Below are positions 28,006 through 36,595 of a stretch of DNA of 64,000 nt, one piece after another (within the stretch, counting starts at the first letter, position 1; each line of letters starts with the position of its first letter). The stretch is from Methanogenium sp. S4BF (GTDB lineage Archaea > Halobacteriota > Methanomicrobia > Methanomicrobiales > Methanomicrobiaceae). Both the position numbers and the translations under genes were made by a program. The DNA lies in contig NZ_CP091277.1 of the NCBI RefSeq assembly GCF_029633965.1, positions 248,001 to 312,000 on the forward strand. The letters are read 5' to 3'. The notes under the pieces are model-generated. The model searched no databases. It saw nothing but the letters and a program-made list of their open reading frames with translations, and was not told the DNA's origin.

Positions 28006-29153
28006 ATCCTGCCACTCGTGAATATATCCGACAGAAGTTTGCTGACTATTACTCGCATGCTCCGGTATTTGTGCCGCCATCGCTTCGTCAGCGTGAATGG
28101 GGATTTATCTCCTTTGATGAAACGTCAAAGGTACAGATGCGGCGGCATATGGCGTTTCAGTCGCGCGAGGAGCTGGCATCGTATGTTCGTGTGACTGTTC
28201 CCCGTCATATGTATTTTTCTACCGCGTACTATGAGCTTCCGTCAGCACCCACGATGAATGACAAAATCTGGGCCGGTGCAGATCTGATCTTTGATCTGGA
28301 TGCAGATCACATTGTTCAGAAAGTGTCATACGATACTATGCTTTCACGGGTGAAAGATGAGACCCTGAAACTGGTAGATATGCTCACGGATGAACTTGGA
28401 TTTTCAAAGCGCAGTATGTCACTCGTCTTTTCGGGCGGGCGTGGATATCACATTCATATCCGTGATCTTGAGATCCGGGAATGGGGCAGCTCCCAGCGGC
28501 GGGAACTGGTGGATTACGTATGTGGTATTGGTATTGACCCTGCGTTTATGCTCACCTCTCATGAAGGAAGGGGTGGCGGATGGCCGGCACGATATCGTGG
28601 TTCGCTGCGCGAAGAGCTGCAGTGCATCCGTGACATGGGAATGGGGGACGGGGTGAAATATCTCTCTTCCCTGCGTGGTGTGGGTGAAGGGTCTGCACGT
28701 TCCCTTTATGCGGAAATTGATGCGGTGATTGCATCGGTCGATGATCTCTCATCGCAGGTATTTTTGATGAAAAATAATGCGTTTCGTGCACTCATCGGGG
28801 ACGATTATGATCCGCTGAAACGCCGGATCCTGTCAAAGGCTGCCCTGACTGATGAACCGGTTACGACAGACGTGAAGCGGCTGATCCGTGCACCACGTTC
28901 ACTTCATGGCGGTTCGGGCTTTCGTGTCACTGAACTGGCTTCGGTGGCGGACCTTGAGAGTTTTGATCCGCTCGTTGACGCAGTCGTTGATTTTGGCGGC
29001 AATATGGTCTCTGTGGAATGTCCGTTTTCTCTCACAATGCCTATGATGGGTCAGGTGCATACTATTGAGAAAGGGGTCAACCGGGTTCCGGATGAAATGG
29101 CTGTTTTTCTTTGCTGCAGGGGCATTGGAGAAATAACGGCTCCGGATTCCTGA
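28002..29153 (+). CDS. priS: DNA primase catalytic (small) subunit
   Basis: Synthesises replication primers with the large subunit PriL, which is not in the window. 383 residues. The catalytic aspartates are in DLDAD (98-102). SGGRGYHIHI lies at about 144-153, and the C-terminal RAPRSLHGGSGFRVTEL contains the nucleotide-binding Arg/Ser/His. It overlaps elp3 at its start and is followed 27 bases later by the GINS gene. This arrangement recurs in many archaea. Confidence 0.96.
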   Translation: MNPATREYIRQKFADYYSHAPVFVPPSLRQREWGFISFDETSKVQMRRHMAFQSREELASYVRVTVPRHMYFSTAYYELPSAPTMNDKIWAGADLIFDLDADHIVQKVSYDTMLSRVKDETLKLVDMLTDELGFSKRSMSLVFSGGRGYHIHIRDLEIREWGSSQRRELVDYVCGIGIDPAFMLTSHEGRGGGWPARYRGSLREELQCIRDMGMGDGVKYLSSLRGVGEGSARSLYAEIDAVIASVDDLSSQVFLMKNNAFRALIGDDYDPLKRRILSKAALTDEPVTTDVKRLIRAPRSLHGGSGFRVTELASVADLESFDPLVDAVVDFGGNMVSVECPFSLTMPMMGQVHTIEKGVNRVPDEMAVFLCCRGIGEITAPDS

Positions 29154-29180
29154 TCGGTCGAATGGAGTGGGCTGATATTT

Positions 29181-29840
29181 ATGGAGCTTGAAGATCTGCG
29201 GATAGTGGTTCTGGATGAACGTGAAAGCGGAAAACTCACGCCGATATCCCGGGATATTTTTGAAAAAGGGCAGGCACGGTTACGGGAACTCTACTCCGAG
29301 GCCCAGTCTATCGACAATTTTCTTACTGATCGTGGCTCCGATCTCATGAATGAGATCGACAGTCTCACCGTAACTCTGAATGACATTTCACGTGAACGGT
29401 TTAAAAAAATCCTGAAGATGGCCATAAACCAGATGGATACGCATTATGTTGATGCCCAGGAGCTTCGGAAGATGATTCCTGAAGAGCGGGAGATGTATGA
29501 CGATATTCATGCAGCAATTGCAGCGTGCAGACATTCACTTATCGATGGTGCATTTGCTGAGAGAACTAAAGCCGTTCAGACAGTATCTTCATCCATCTCT
29601 GTGGAGACCGTGGCAGAATCGTGTCCGGATGGGGAATTCGCCCCTGTTGAAGCAGAATTTCCTGAGGCTGCCTGTGTGGGGTATGACCTTGTTCATGTCC
29701 TTGATGATATCGAACCTTTTATGGGGACTGACGGAAGAATATATAGTCTTATTAAAGATGACCTGGTGTCGCTTCCTCTCAGGAATGCACAGGTACTTTA
29801 TGAACGCAACATAGCCTTAAATATTAAGGTAAGCAAATAA
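29181..29840 (+). CDS. GINS replication complex subunit (Gins15/51 type)
   Basis: 219 residues. The N-terminal helical A domain (to about 120) has [18 protein letters not shown] and [20 protein letters not shown]. An acidic linker follows. The small C-terminal B domain reads [23 protein letters not shown], then [19 protein letters not shown]. That order (A then B) and the position after priS identify the archaeal Gins15/51 subunit, which links MCM helicase to primase. An 'ATATTTATGG' context precedes the start. Confidence 0.88.
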   Translation: MELEDLRIVVLDERESGKLTPISRDIFEKGQARLRELYSEAQSIDNFLTDRGSDLMNEIDSLTVTLNDISRERFKKILKMAINQMDTHYVDAQELRKMIPEEREMYDDIHAAIAACRHSLIDGAFAERTKAVQTVSSSISVETVAESCPDGEFAPVEAEFPEAACVGYDLVHVLDDIEPFMGTDGRIYSLIKDDLVSLPLRNAQVLYERNIALNIKVSK

Positions 29841-29877
29841 TATTGGGATTCAATATCCACATAAAGGGGCTTATTCC

Positions 29878-30156
29878 ATGAAAATGCCAACGAAATTTAA
29901 TACCTACTGTCCTTATTGCAGGAAACATGAGATCCATGAGGTCGAAAAGGTGAAGCGCGGGAAAGATATGCATCTTCATTGGATCGACCGGCAGAAAGAG
30001 CGCCGCGGTAAAGTCGGGAACAGGGGTAAGTTCTCAAAAGTTCCTGGTGGCGACAAGCCAACGAAGAGGATCAACGTAAGGTACCGGTGCACAACGTGCG
30101 GCAAGGCACATCTGCGTCGTGGTGTAAAGGCTGGAAAATTTGAACTCACGGAGTGA
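29878..30156 (+). CDS. rpl44e: 50S ribosomal protein L44e
   Basis: A 92-residue basic zinc-binding large-subunit protein. The four ligands are in [13 protein letters not shown] and [37 protein letters not shown] is the conserved rRNA-binding stretch. It begins the translation part of the cluster and overlaps or abuts rps27e by a few bases. Confidence 0.97.
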   Translation: MKMPTKFNTYCPYCRKHEIHEVEKVKRGKDMHLHWIDRQKERRGKVGNRGKFSKVPGGDKPTKRINVRYRCTTCGKAHLRRGVKAGKFELTE

Positions 30157-30161
30157 TTAGA

Positions 30162-30353
30162 ATGGTACGGATTAACCGAGAGAACCGGAGCGCTTTTTAC
30201 AAAGTAAAGTGCCAGGACTGTGAAAATGAACAAATTATCTTCCAGCGGGCAAGCACAACCGTTGACTGTGTTGTCTGCGGAAGTGTTCTTGCAGAACCAT
30301 CCGGCGGAAACGCCCGGATTCATGCTGAGATCATCGAAGAGCTGAGTGAGTAA
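30162..30353 (+). CDS. rps27e: 30S ribosomal protein S27e
   Basis: 63 residues with the zinc ribbon CQDCENEQIIFQRASTTVDC followed by CG. The start ATG 30162 is preceded by GGAGTGATTAGA, a good ribosome site overlapping the rpl44e stop. The frame could extend upstream by three codons, but MVRINREN is the usual N-terminus. It is followed directly by the aIF2-alpha gene. Confidence 0.96.
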   Translation: MVRINRENRSAFYKVKCQDCENEQIIFQRASTTVDCVVCGSVLAEPSGGNARIHAEIIEELSE

Positions 30354-30357
30354 TTCT

Positions 30358-31143
30358 ATGCTAGAGAGAGAATGGCCTGACGAAGGTGAACTTGTTGTCT
30401 GCACGGTTGCAAATGTAAAAGATTTCGTTGCATTTGTAACACTGGATGAATATGATGAACGTGAAGGCCTGATCCCGATTGCTGAGGTAGCCCGCGGCTG
30501 GATTAAGCATATCAGGGATTATGTCCGTGAAGGTCAGAAGGTTGTATGTAAGGTTCTTCATGTCGAAAGATCCAAAGGCCATATCGATCTCTCGCTAAAG
30601 GATGTAAACGATCATCAGCGCAAGGAGAAGATCCATGAGTGGAAGAACGAGCAGAAAGCACTGAAATGGATTTCATTCATATCAGCTGCATCGGGCGCTG
30701 ATGAAGAATCAATACAGAATCTTTTTTACCGTGAATATGGGGCATTATTTCCGGTATTTGAAGATGTTATCACGGATGAAAAAGCAACTCTTGAACGTCT
30801 GAATCTGGATAAGAAAGTTTCAGATGCACTGATTTCAGTCGCCAATGAGAATGTGAAATTATCGAAAGTCACCATTACCGGAAATCTGATTCTGACATCA
30901 AACAAACCAGATGGGGTGAATGTGATTCGTCGGGCATTACGCAGTGCTCAGCCCAGTATTGAGGGGGTTGAGATTGAACTGGTGTATGTCGGTGCCCCGA
31001 AATACCGTGTAAAAGTGACTGCACACGATTACAAGACTGGTGAAAAGGCTATCAACAAAGTTGCCAAAGCTGCAATTGGTGTTGTTGAACGTGCCGGCGG
31101 CACCGGGGAATTTGTCCGGAAAGCACGTTCTGGTAAAAATTAA
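30358..31143 (+). CDS. eif2a: Translation initiation factor aIF2 alpha subunit
   Basis: 261 residues. An N-terminal S1 domain (residues ~9-80: GELVVCTVANVKDFVAFVTLDEY...GLIPIAEVARGW) is followed by a helical domain and a C-terminal alpha/beta domain (VEIELVYVGAPKYRVKVTAHDYK). It helps deliver initiator tRNA to the small subunit with the beta and gamma subunits, which are not in the window. ATG 30358 has GAGTGAG upstream. The stop overlaps the nop10 start (TAATG). Confidence 0.96.
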   Translation: MLEREWPDEGELVVCTVANVKDFVAFVTLDEYDEREGLIPIAEVARGWIKHIRDYVREGQKVVCKVLHVERSKGHIDLSLKDVNDHQRKEKIHEWKNEQKALKWISFISAASGADEESIQNLFYREYGALFPVFEDVITDEKATLERLNLDKKVSDALISVANENVKLSKVTITGNLILTSNKPDGVNVIRRALRSAQPSIEGVEIELVYVGAPKYRVKVTAHDYKTGEKAINKVAKAAIGVVERAGGTGEFVRKARSGKN

Positions 31144-31298
31144 TGGCCGGAAAAATTAGACGATGCCCGTCTGATGGAACATATACCCTCAATTTTTCCT
31201 GTCCGCAATGCGGGGCAGTAACCCGGACTGCACACCCGGCCCGGTATTCTTCGCAGGACATATTTGGAAAATACCGACGGAGAGTTCGTTATGGATGA
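31143..31298 (+). CDS. nop10: RNA-protein complex protein Nop10
   Basis: A 51-residue protein that my direct translation recovers between the aIF2-alpha and PAC2 genes. It reads MAGKIRRCPSDGTYTLN, then CPQCG, AHPARYSSQDIFGKYRRRVRYG. This is the archaeal Nop10 pattern, a zinc-ribbon partner of Cbf5 in H/ACA RNA-guided pseudouridylation. Here the zinc site is C8 plus CPQC. It overlaps the previous gene by 1 base and the next by 8 bases. Confidence 0.95.
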   Translation: MAGKIRRCPSDGTYTLNFSCPQCGAVTRTAHPARYSSQDIFGKYRRRVRYG

Positions 31299-32037
31299 TA
31301 TTCGTATAAAAATGCTCACTGATGAGAAGTATCATGCTGATATTCTTATTGAAGGTCTCCCTGGTGTAGGTCAGGTTGGAAAACTTGTTGCTGAGCATAT
31401 GATTGAAGAATTTGGCGCAGAAAAAATTGCAGAGATCACATCCATTTACTTTCCTCCGCAGGTGCTTATCGATGAAAACGGCGTTGCCCGTCTTACCCGT
31501 AATGAAGTGTACCTGGTCAGTAAAGATGATCACTCAATTGCATTTCTTGTAGGCGATGTTCAGAGCGGGTCTGCAGAGGGGCATTATCTGCTCGCAGAAG
31601 TGTATCTTGACATTGCGGAGGAATTGGGGGTAAAACAGATCTATACTCTTGGAGGGTATGGAACCGGCCATTTACAGGAAGAAATTCAGGTATTTGGGGC
31701 AGTCAATGATCCTGCTCTGAAGGAGCCCGCTGAAAAAGCAGGAGTGGTTTTTTCAAAGGATGAACCGGGTGGTGGAATCATTGGTGCATCCGGGCTTCTT
31801 CTGAGTCTTGGAGCTGAACGTGGAATCGAAGGGATGTGTCTGATGGGGGAAACCTCCGGATACATTGTTGACCCGAAGAGTGCTCATGCAGTTCTGGGCA
31901 TTCTGAGTGCCCTGACCGGCCTTGACATCGATGACACGAAGCTTGAAGAGCGTGCCACTGAAATGGAAGGGATTGTTGAAAAGATTCGGGAACTTGAGAA
32001 TGCGAAAGCCGAAGAAGAACTGAGCTACATTGGCTGA
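31291..32037 (+). CDS. PAC2-family (proteasome assembly chaperone-like) protein
   Basis: 248 residues, a paralogue of the protein at 4800. Shared features are MDDIRIK at the N-terminus, EGLPGVGQVGKLVAEHMI, ITSIYFPPQVLI, YTLGGYGTGHL and MGETSGYIVDPKSAHAVL, then a charged coiled tail. The start ATG 31291 lies inside the end of nop10. In archaea this gene commonly travels with nop10 and aIF2-alpha, which hints at ribosome or RNP assembly rather than the proteasome. That reading is inference. Confidence 0.9.
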   Translation: MDDIRIKMLTDEKYHADILIEGLPGVGQVGKLVAEHMIEEFGAEKIAEITSIYFPPQVLIDENGVARLTRNEVYLVSKDDHSIAFLVGDVQSGSAEGHYLLAEVYLDIAEELGVKQIYTLGGYGTGHLQEEIQVFGAVNDPALKEPAEKAGVVFSKDEPGGGIIGASGLLLSLGAERGIEGMCLMGETSGYIVDPKSAHAVLGILSALTGLDIDDTKLEERATEMEGIVEKIRELENAKAEEELSYIG

Positions 32038-32038
32038 G

Positions 32039-33181
32039 ATGCAACTCAGTGCAGATCTTCATATTCACTCTCCCTTTTCTATGGCCGTGTCAAAGGCCAT
32101 GTCTCCGGAACGCCTCCTTGAAGCGGGGCGGATAAAAGGTATCGAAATCCTGGGTACTGGTGATGCTCTTCACCCCGGGTGGCGTTCATTGTGGGCAGAT
32201 TATATGGATAATGATGAGGGTATTCTCATTGTCCCAACCATGGAAGTTGAAGCGCAGGGGAAGGTGCACCATCTCATCATGGCTGACACTCTTGACGCTG
32301 CAGCGGCGATCGCTGATGCTTTCAGCCCTTTTAGTAACAATATTACAACATCAGGCCGCCCGTATGTCTCTTTAAGCGGAGAACAAATTCTTGATATTGT
32401 GCATGAATGTGGGGGGATTGTCGGGCCCGCACATGCTTTTACTCCGTGGACCGGGATGTATGGCAGGTTTGACAGTCTGAAGGGGTGCTATGGCTCAGGA
32501 ATCCCTGATTTTCTGGAGTTGGGCCTTTCTGCCGACAGCTCATATGGAGCGGGTATAGCTGAACTGGACGGGTTGCCGTTCCTCTCAAATTCTGATGCTC
32601 ATAGCCCATCTCCTCTGAAAGTAGGGCGCGAGTTTACCCGGATCAGGATACATACGAAGACATCAAAGTCAGTGATTCAACATATTTGTGCTGGAGATAT
32701 TTCCCTGAATGCCGGATTTTTTCCTGAAGAAGGAAAATATAACCGGACCGCATGTACCCGGTGCTATACACATTTCTCGTTTGATGGGGCTAAACGGCTG
32801 TCCTGGTGTTGTCCATGTAATGGCGGACGGATTAAAATGGGTGTGCGTGATCGTGCTCTCCTTCATGCAGGTGAAGGATTTTCAGTTCGCCCTCCCTACG
32901 TTCATATGGTTCCTCTGGGGGAAATCATCCGTACGGTGATGGGTGCATCATCTCCGCTGACGCGAAAGTGTCAGGCATTGTATACAAAGCTGACAGAAGT
33001 GTCTGGGTCAGAGATATCTGTTCTTATGGACATACCGTTGCCGGATATCTCCGCTGTAAACGATAAAGTGGCTCGTGTAATTTCAGATATCAGGGATGGG
33101 GTTGTTATTCTTCATCCGGGTGGTGGCGGAAAATATGGCACCCTTGCCTTTCCGACACTTTGCAATGAGTCCGAATTATAA
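32039..33181 (+). CDS. Endonuclease Q family protein
   Basis: About 380 residues with a PHP-type metal-dependent domain: ADLHIHSPFSMAVSKAMSPE, GTGDALHPGW, PTMEVEAQGKVHHLIM, GPAHAFTPW, and SNSDAHSPSPLKVGREFTR. A four-cysteine zinc ribbon follows (CTRC...CCPC), then a C-terminal domain. EndoQ cuts DNA 5' of deaminated bases (uracil, hypoxanthine) and occurs in some archaea. ATG 32039 lies 1 base after the PAC2 stop; the earlier TTG 32030 is less likely. Confidence 0.85.
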   Translation: MQLSADLHIHSPFSMAVSKAMSPERLLEAGRIKGIEILGTGDALHPGWRSLWADYMDNDEGILIVPTMEVEAQGKVHHLIMADTLDAAAAIADAFSPFSNNITTSGRPYVSLSGEQILDIVHECGGIVGPAHAFTPWTGMYGRFDSLKGCYGSGIPDFLELGLSADSSYGAGIAELDGLPFLSNSDAHSPSPLKVGREFTRIRIHTKTSKSVIQHICAGDISLNAGFFPEEGKYNRTACTRCYTHFSFDGAKRLSWCCPCNGGRIKMGVRDRALLHAGEGFSVRPPYVHMVPLGEIIRTVMGASSPLTRKCQALYTKLTEVSGSEISVLMDIPLPDISAVNDKVARVISDIRDGVVILHPGGGGKYGTLAFPTLCNESEL

Positions 33182-33807
33182 TGCTGAATTTTTCTTTCAC
33201 GGATTATTGAAGAAATGAGTATACTGATCCATGTGGGCGGGGGGTGCACCTGGCAGATCCTATCCGGAGTATTATTGGAATGGATACATTATTTCCTGTA
33301 TGTTCGGGTAATATTTTGTGGGGGATGTTTCACGGATCAATCGGATTTGAGAACGCCTCCTCCTGTTTGGTATTATCTATTTTCTGCCTTTGTTGCCAGT
33401 CCTTTATGTTCTCATTGTTCCGGGTGGCTGAAACCGGCTGCATCTGATTATATGTCTGTACAGTAATCCGGGGGGTGGCATGCCGGTTGGGGATGGGGGA
33501 TGGGGGATGAAATCTCCGGGGCCGGAAATGTGGTTTTTATCTGCGCGTACTGGACGTCGGTTATCCTGTCTCACTGTTGTGGCGGAAATTGTTTTGATTT
33601 TTCTGCACAGGGGGATTTTTAAAATGATTTGTACTATTATCAACATTACGGCAGGAATTCTGGATACCATTGGCTGAGAGGGGTTATTTGATGATATATA
33701 TTTGCTGATGGCAGGGTATTTTGCGCGTTTTTCATAAATCAAGGAAGAGAATTAATGTATGATCTTTACATTTCGCCCCATACTGAAAGGAAGGATTATA
33801 CTTCGTA
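33182..33807. other. Intergenic region with a G-rich tract, no supported gene
   Basis: About 625 bases between endoQ and the ferredoxin gene. Three overlapping small frames (33215-33677) have Cys/Trp-rich or Gly-rich translations and no ribosome sites, so I do not call them. The notable content is a run of guanine tracts at 33470-33521, with AT-rich sequence and a TATATA stretch near 33692 further on. Confidence 0.5.
33489..33521 (+). other. Candidate G-quadruplex
   Basis: Four guanine tracts lie on the plus strand: 33489-33492 (4 G), 33495-33499 (5 G), 33502-33506 (5 G) and 33518-33521 (4 G), with loops of 2, 2 and 11 bases. A further run of six G lies at 33470-33475. The tract is non-coding. 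Confidence 0.4.
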
Positions 33808-33825
33808 ATGACCAAATTATTCAAA

Positions 33826-34005
33826 ATGCTTGTCATCAAAAGGGAAGTGTGCGGCTACTGCGGTGCCTGTGTTTCGGTCTGTCCGGAAGGTGCACTCGAA
33901 CTGGTAGATGCTTACCTTACTGTTGATCCTGAAAACTGTATCGAATGTGGGATATGTTCCAAAATCTGCCCTCTTGGTGCTCTGGAGATGAAGAATGCAG
34001 AATAA
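33826..34005 (+). CDS. 4Fe-4S ferredoxin (two clusters)
   Basis: 59 residues with two complete CxxCxxCxxxC motifs: [12 protein letters not shown] and [15 protein letters not shown] 33826 fits a TATA-like TTATAC centred at 33798 and a leaderless mRNA; ATG 33808 is an alternative with AGGAAGGA further upstream. The 3' end overlaps the geranylgeranyl reductase gene by 11 bases. This suggests that the ferredoxin donates electrons to that flavoenzyme (inference from coupling and chemistry). Confidence 0.93.
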   Translation: MLVIKREVCGYCGACVSVCPEGALELVDAYLTVDPENCIECGICSKICPLGALEMKNAE

Positions 34006-35188
34006 ATATGATGTTCTGATTATTGGAGGCGGTCCTGGCGGGGCGATGGCCGGAAAGGCTGTAGCAGAAGCGGGCCTCTCCTGTTGCATTATAGAAAAGC
34101 GCCCGGCCATTGGTGCACCTGTACGGTGTGCAGAGGGTGTGGGGAATGAAATATCAGAACTTGTTGATCTGGACCCGAAATGGATCTCATCAAAGATTGA
34201 GGGTGCTCTGCTCGTTGCGCCGGATGGGCAGACTCTTGAACTGAATCCTGAAATGGCAGGGAATGAAGTTGGTTATGTCCTTGACCGAAAAATCTTTGAT
34301 CGTGAACTGGTCTGGAAGGCAGCCAATGCAGGCTGTGATGTATTTGTCAAGTCACGTGCAAGCAGTGCAATCATAAAAGATGGCAAGGTCTGTGGTGCAA
34401 CAATTGAGAGCGGGGGCAAAACCGTTGAAGTATATGCCGATGTGGTGATTGCTGCAGATGGAGTTGAATCCAAGTTTGCCCGCTGGTGTGGTATTGACAC
34501 GACTGTCCCCATGGCAGAAATTGAGACCTGTGTGCAGTACCTTATGACCGATATTGATATTGATCCCGGTCTGAATGCGTTTTACCTTGGGCGTGAGGTT
34601 GCTCCCGAAGGATATGTCTGGATCTTCTCCAAGGGTGAGCGCACTGCAAATGTTGGTATCGGCATCTCCGGAAAGATGTGCAAAGAGGGTAAACGTCCAA
34701 AAGATTACCTGGATGCTTTCATTGCAGAACATTTCCCGAATGGCAAGATCATTGAGTTAATCGTTGGTGGTGTTTCTGCGTGCAAACCACTGGCCTGTAC
34801 GGTAGCAGATGGTCTTATCATAGTGGGTGATGCCGCGAGGCTGAGTGATCCAATAACCGGTGGTGGAATTATCAATGCCATGTATACCGGAAAACTGGCC
34901 GGTGAGGTTGCGGCAGAATGCATTGCGTCCGGTGACTGCAGTAAAAAAGCTCTGATGAAATATGATACCGAATGGCGCAGTTCCAAGATGGGAAAGGGCC
35001 TGAAACGGAATTATCAGGTGAAAGAGATATTCATCAAACTCAAGGATGAAAAACTTAATTCAATCGTAAACTCTGTGAATAAGCTGGATATGGAGATATT
35101 TGATACCAAGTACCTTATTCGTGAACTGGTCAAATACAATCCCTGGCTCTTAAAAGATATCGGAACCCTCAAACGGTTGTTAGACTGA
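33995..35188 (+). CDS. Digeranylgeranylglycerophospholipid reductase
   Basis: An FAD enzyme that saturates the isoprenoid chains of archaeal membrane lipids. 397 residues. The N-terminal dinucleotide fold carries [17 protein letters not shown], then [18 protein letters not shown], the usual cysteine-containing substrate motif. FAD-binding [15 protein letters not shown] lies toward the C-terminus. It is coupled to the ferredoxin gene by an overlap. It converges on the TrkA-type gene with a 9-base overlap of the two 3' ends. Confidence 0.93.
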   Translation: MQNKYDVLIIGGGPGGAMAGKAVAEAGLSCCIIEKRPAIGAPVRCAEGVGNEISELVDLDPKWISSKIEGALLVAPDGQTLELNPEMAGNEVGYVLDRKIFDRELVWKAANAGCDVFVKSRASSAIIKDGKVCGATIESGGKTVEVYADVVIAADGVESKFARWCGIDTTVPMAEIETCVQYLMTDIDIDPGLNAFYLGREVAPEGYVWIFSKGERTANVGIGISGKMCKEGKRPKDYLDAFIAEHFPNGKIIELIVGGVSACKPLACTVADGLIIVGDAARLSDPITGGGIINAMYTGKLAGEVAAECIASGDCSKKALMKYDTEWRSSKMGKGLKRNYQVKEIFIKLKDEKLNSIVNSVNKLDMEIFDTKYLIRELVKYNPWLLKDIGTLKRLLD

Positions 35189-35845
35189 GTATTTCAGCTG
35201 CCGGTTGAGAATATGCAGACAATCTTTTTCTGCATCCTTTTTTGTGAACACAATTATTTTGTCGCCTTTCCTGATGCGCACTTTACCGCTGGGAATGATG
35301 ATATCCCCTTTTTCTCTTTTGATTGCGATGAACACGAAGTCGGTTACCTCGAGTTCTTTAATTTCGTGATCAATCATCGGTGCATCATCATCAACATCTA
35401 CTTCAAAGATGGATCCTCCCGGTATTGATGCAAGCTGGTGAAGATCTGTATTTTCTGACCAGAAATAGAGCCGTTCAGCAACAAGTTCGTCCGGGTTTTC
35501 ACTTATGTGCACGCCAACCTCTTTGAACATCTCAGAGTGATCTACCTGGTTCACGATGGAAACTACGTTTGGAACATCAAATTTTTTTGCTAACCAGCAG
35601 GCCATCAGGTTTACTGCGTCATCACTTGTAGTTGCAATAAGTGCCTGTGCGCGGTCTATTCCGGCATCCAGAAGGATCGATTTATTGGTTGCATTTCCGG
35701 CAATAGCAAGGACATCATAATGGTCGATAATCTCGTTGCAACGCTCTTCATCCTGGTCGATTACTGCTACTGAATTCCCATTTTCAACCGACATGGCCGC
35801 AAGTGCCCTGCCGATACCTCCGAGACCAATGATGATGGTATACAT
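35180..35845 (-). CDS. TrkA-family potassium uptake regulatory protein
   Basis: About 221 residues. The N-terminal RCK_N Rossmann domain ([32 protein letters not shown]) binds NAD(H). The C-terminal RCK_C domain ([39 protein letters not shown]) binds a ligand. Such proteins gate Trk/Ktr potassium channels; no channel gene is in the window. The start is ATG 35845, with the frame open to 35860. It is divergent from rnhB over a spacer holding an inverted repeat. Confidence 0.9.
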   Translation of the reverse strand: MYTIIIGLGGIGRALAAMSVENGNSVAVIDQDEERCNEIIDHYDVLAIAGNATNKSILLDAGIDRAQALIATTSDDAVNLMACWLAKKFDVPNVVSIVNQVDHSEMFKEVGVHISENPDELVAERLYFWSENTDLHQLASIPGGSIFEVDVDDDAPMIDHEIKELEVTDFVFIAIKREKGDIIIPSGKVRIRKGDKIIVFTKKDAEKDCLHILNRQLKYSV

Positions 35846-35857
35846 CAAAATGCGTAT

Positions 35858-35889
35858 CAATCACACCTATTGATATAGGTTGTGGATTG
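35858..35889. promoter_or_regulatory. Imperfect inverted repeat between trkA-type gene and rnhB
   Basis: Centred on CCTAT-TGAT-ATAGG, with outer arms CAATC and GATTG and partly matching ACAC/TTGT sequences between. It lies between two divergent start codons that are about 50 bases apart. It could be an operator or simply a symmetric pair of promoter elements; GATATAGG resembles a TATA element. Confidence 0.35.
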
Positions 35890-35895
35890 AACCGT

Positions 35896-36540
35896 ATGTA
35901 CGTGATCTGTGGTATCGATGAAGCCGGGAAGGGGTCTGTACTTGGCCCGATGGTCGTTGCTGGTGTATTGGCCTCTGATATGGCTGAGGTGGCAGCAACG
36001 GGCGTTGCCGATTCCAAAACCCTCTCCCGAAAACGTCGTGAGTCACTTTATGAAGTGATCACAGGAAAATTTGTTACTGCCTGTACAATCATCTCCGCTC
36101 AGGAAATTGACCGTCTCCGCGCAGAAATTTCAATGAATGAGATCGTTGCACGGGCACATGCGGATGTGATACGTCAGCTCCCCTGTGACACTGCATTTGT
36201 GGATGCATGTGATGTTAATGCAGAACGGTATGGGAGGACGGTTTCTGCATATGTGGGAGGAGATTGTTCGATTGTATCGGAGCATAAGGCAGACGTACGG
36301 TTTCCGTTGGTAAGTGCTGCTTCCGTTGTTGCAAAAGTTACCCGTGATCGATGCATTGACGGGCTTCATGAAGAATTTGGCAATTTTGGGAGCGGTTACC
36401 CGTCAGACCCGTATACAATACGGTTTCTTGAGACGTATATTTCTGAATTTACACGTCCTCCCTCCTGTGCCCGTTCGTCTTGGGAAACGACACGGAGAAT
36501 CATGGATCGTCTCTCACAGCCATCTCTCTTCGATTTCTGA
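35896..36540 (+). CDS. rnhB: Ribonuclease HII
   Basis: Removes ribonucleotides and RNA primers from DNA. About 214 residues. The catalytic residues are in CGIDEAGKGSVLGPMVVAG (Asp-Glu) and FVDACDVNAERYG, with a later Asp/Arg in SVVAKVTRDRCIDGLHEEFGNFGSGYPSDP. A C-terminal PIP-type tail QPSLFDF could bind the PCNA clamp. The start is ATG 35896; TTG 35887 is in frame but unneeded. Confidence 0.94.
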   Translation: MYVICGIDEAGKGSVLGPMVVAGVLASDMAEVAATGVADSKTLSRKRRESLYEVITGKFVTACTIISAQEIDRLRAEISMNEIVARAHADVIRQLPCDTAFVDACDVNAERYGRTVSAYVGGDCSIVSEHKADVRFPLVSAASVVAKVTRDRCIDGLHEEFGNFGSGYPSDPYTIRFLETYISEFTRPPSCARSSWETTRRIMDRLSQPSLFDF

Positions 36541-36595
36541 TGCGATCCGGGTGGTATACAACTGTTTATAATCACTGAAGCCAACGATATACTGA

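Noticed and set aside
33215-33677. Three small plus-strand frames in the spacer before ferredoxin
   Set aside because: Trp/Cys/Gly-rich translations driven by G tracts, overlapping one another, no start signals.
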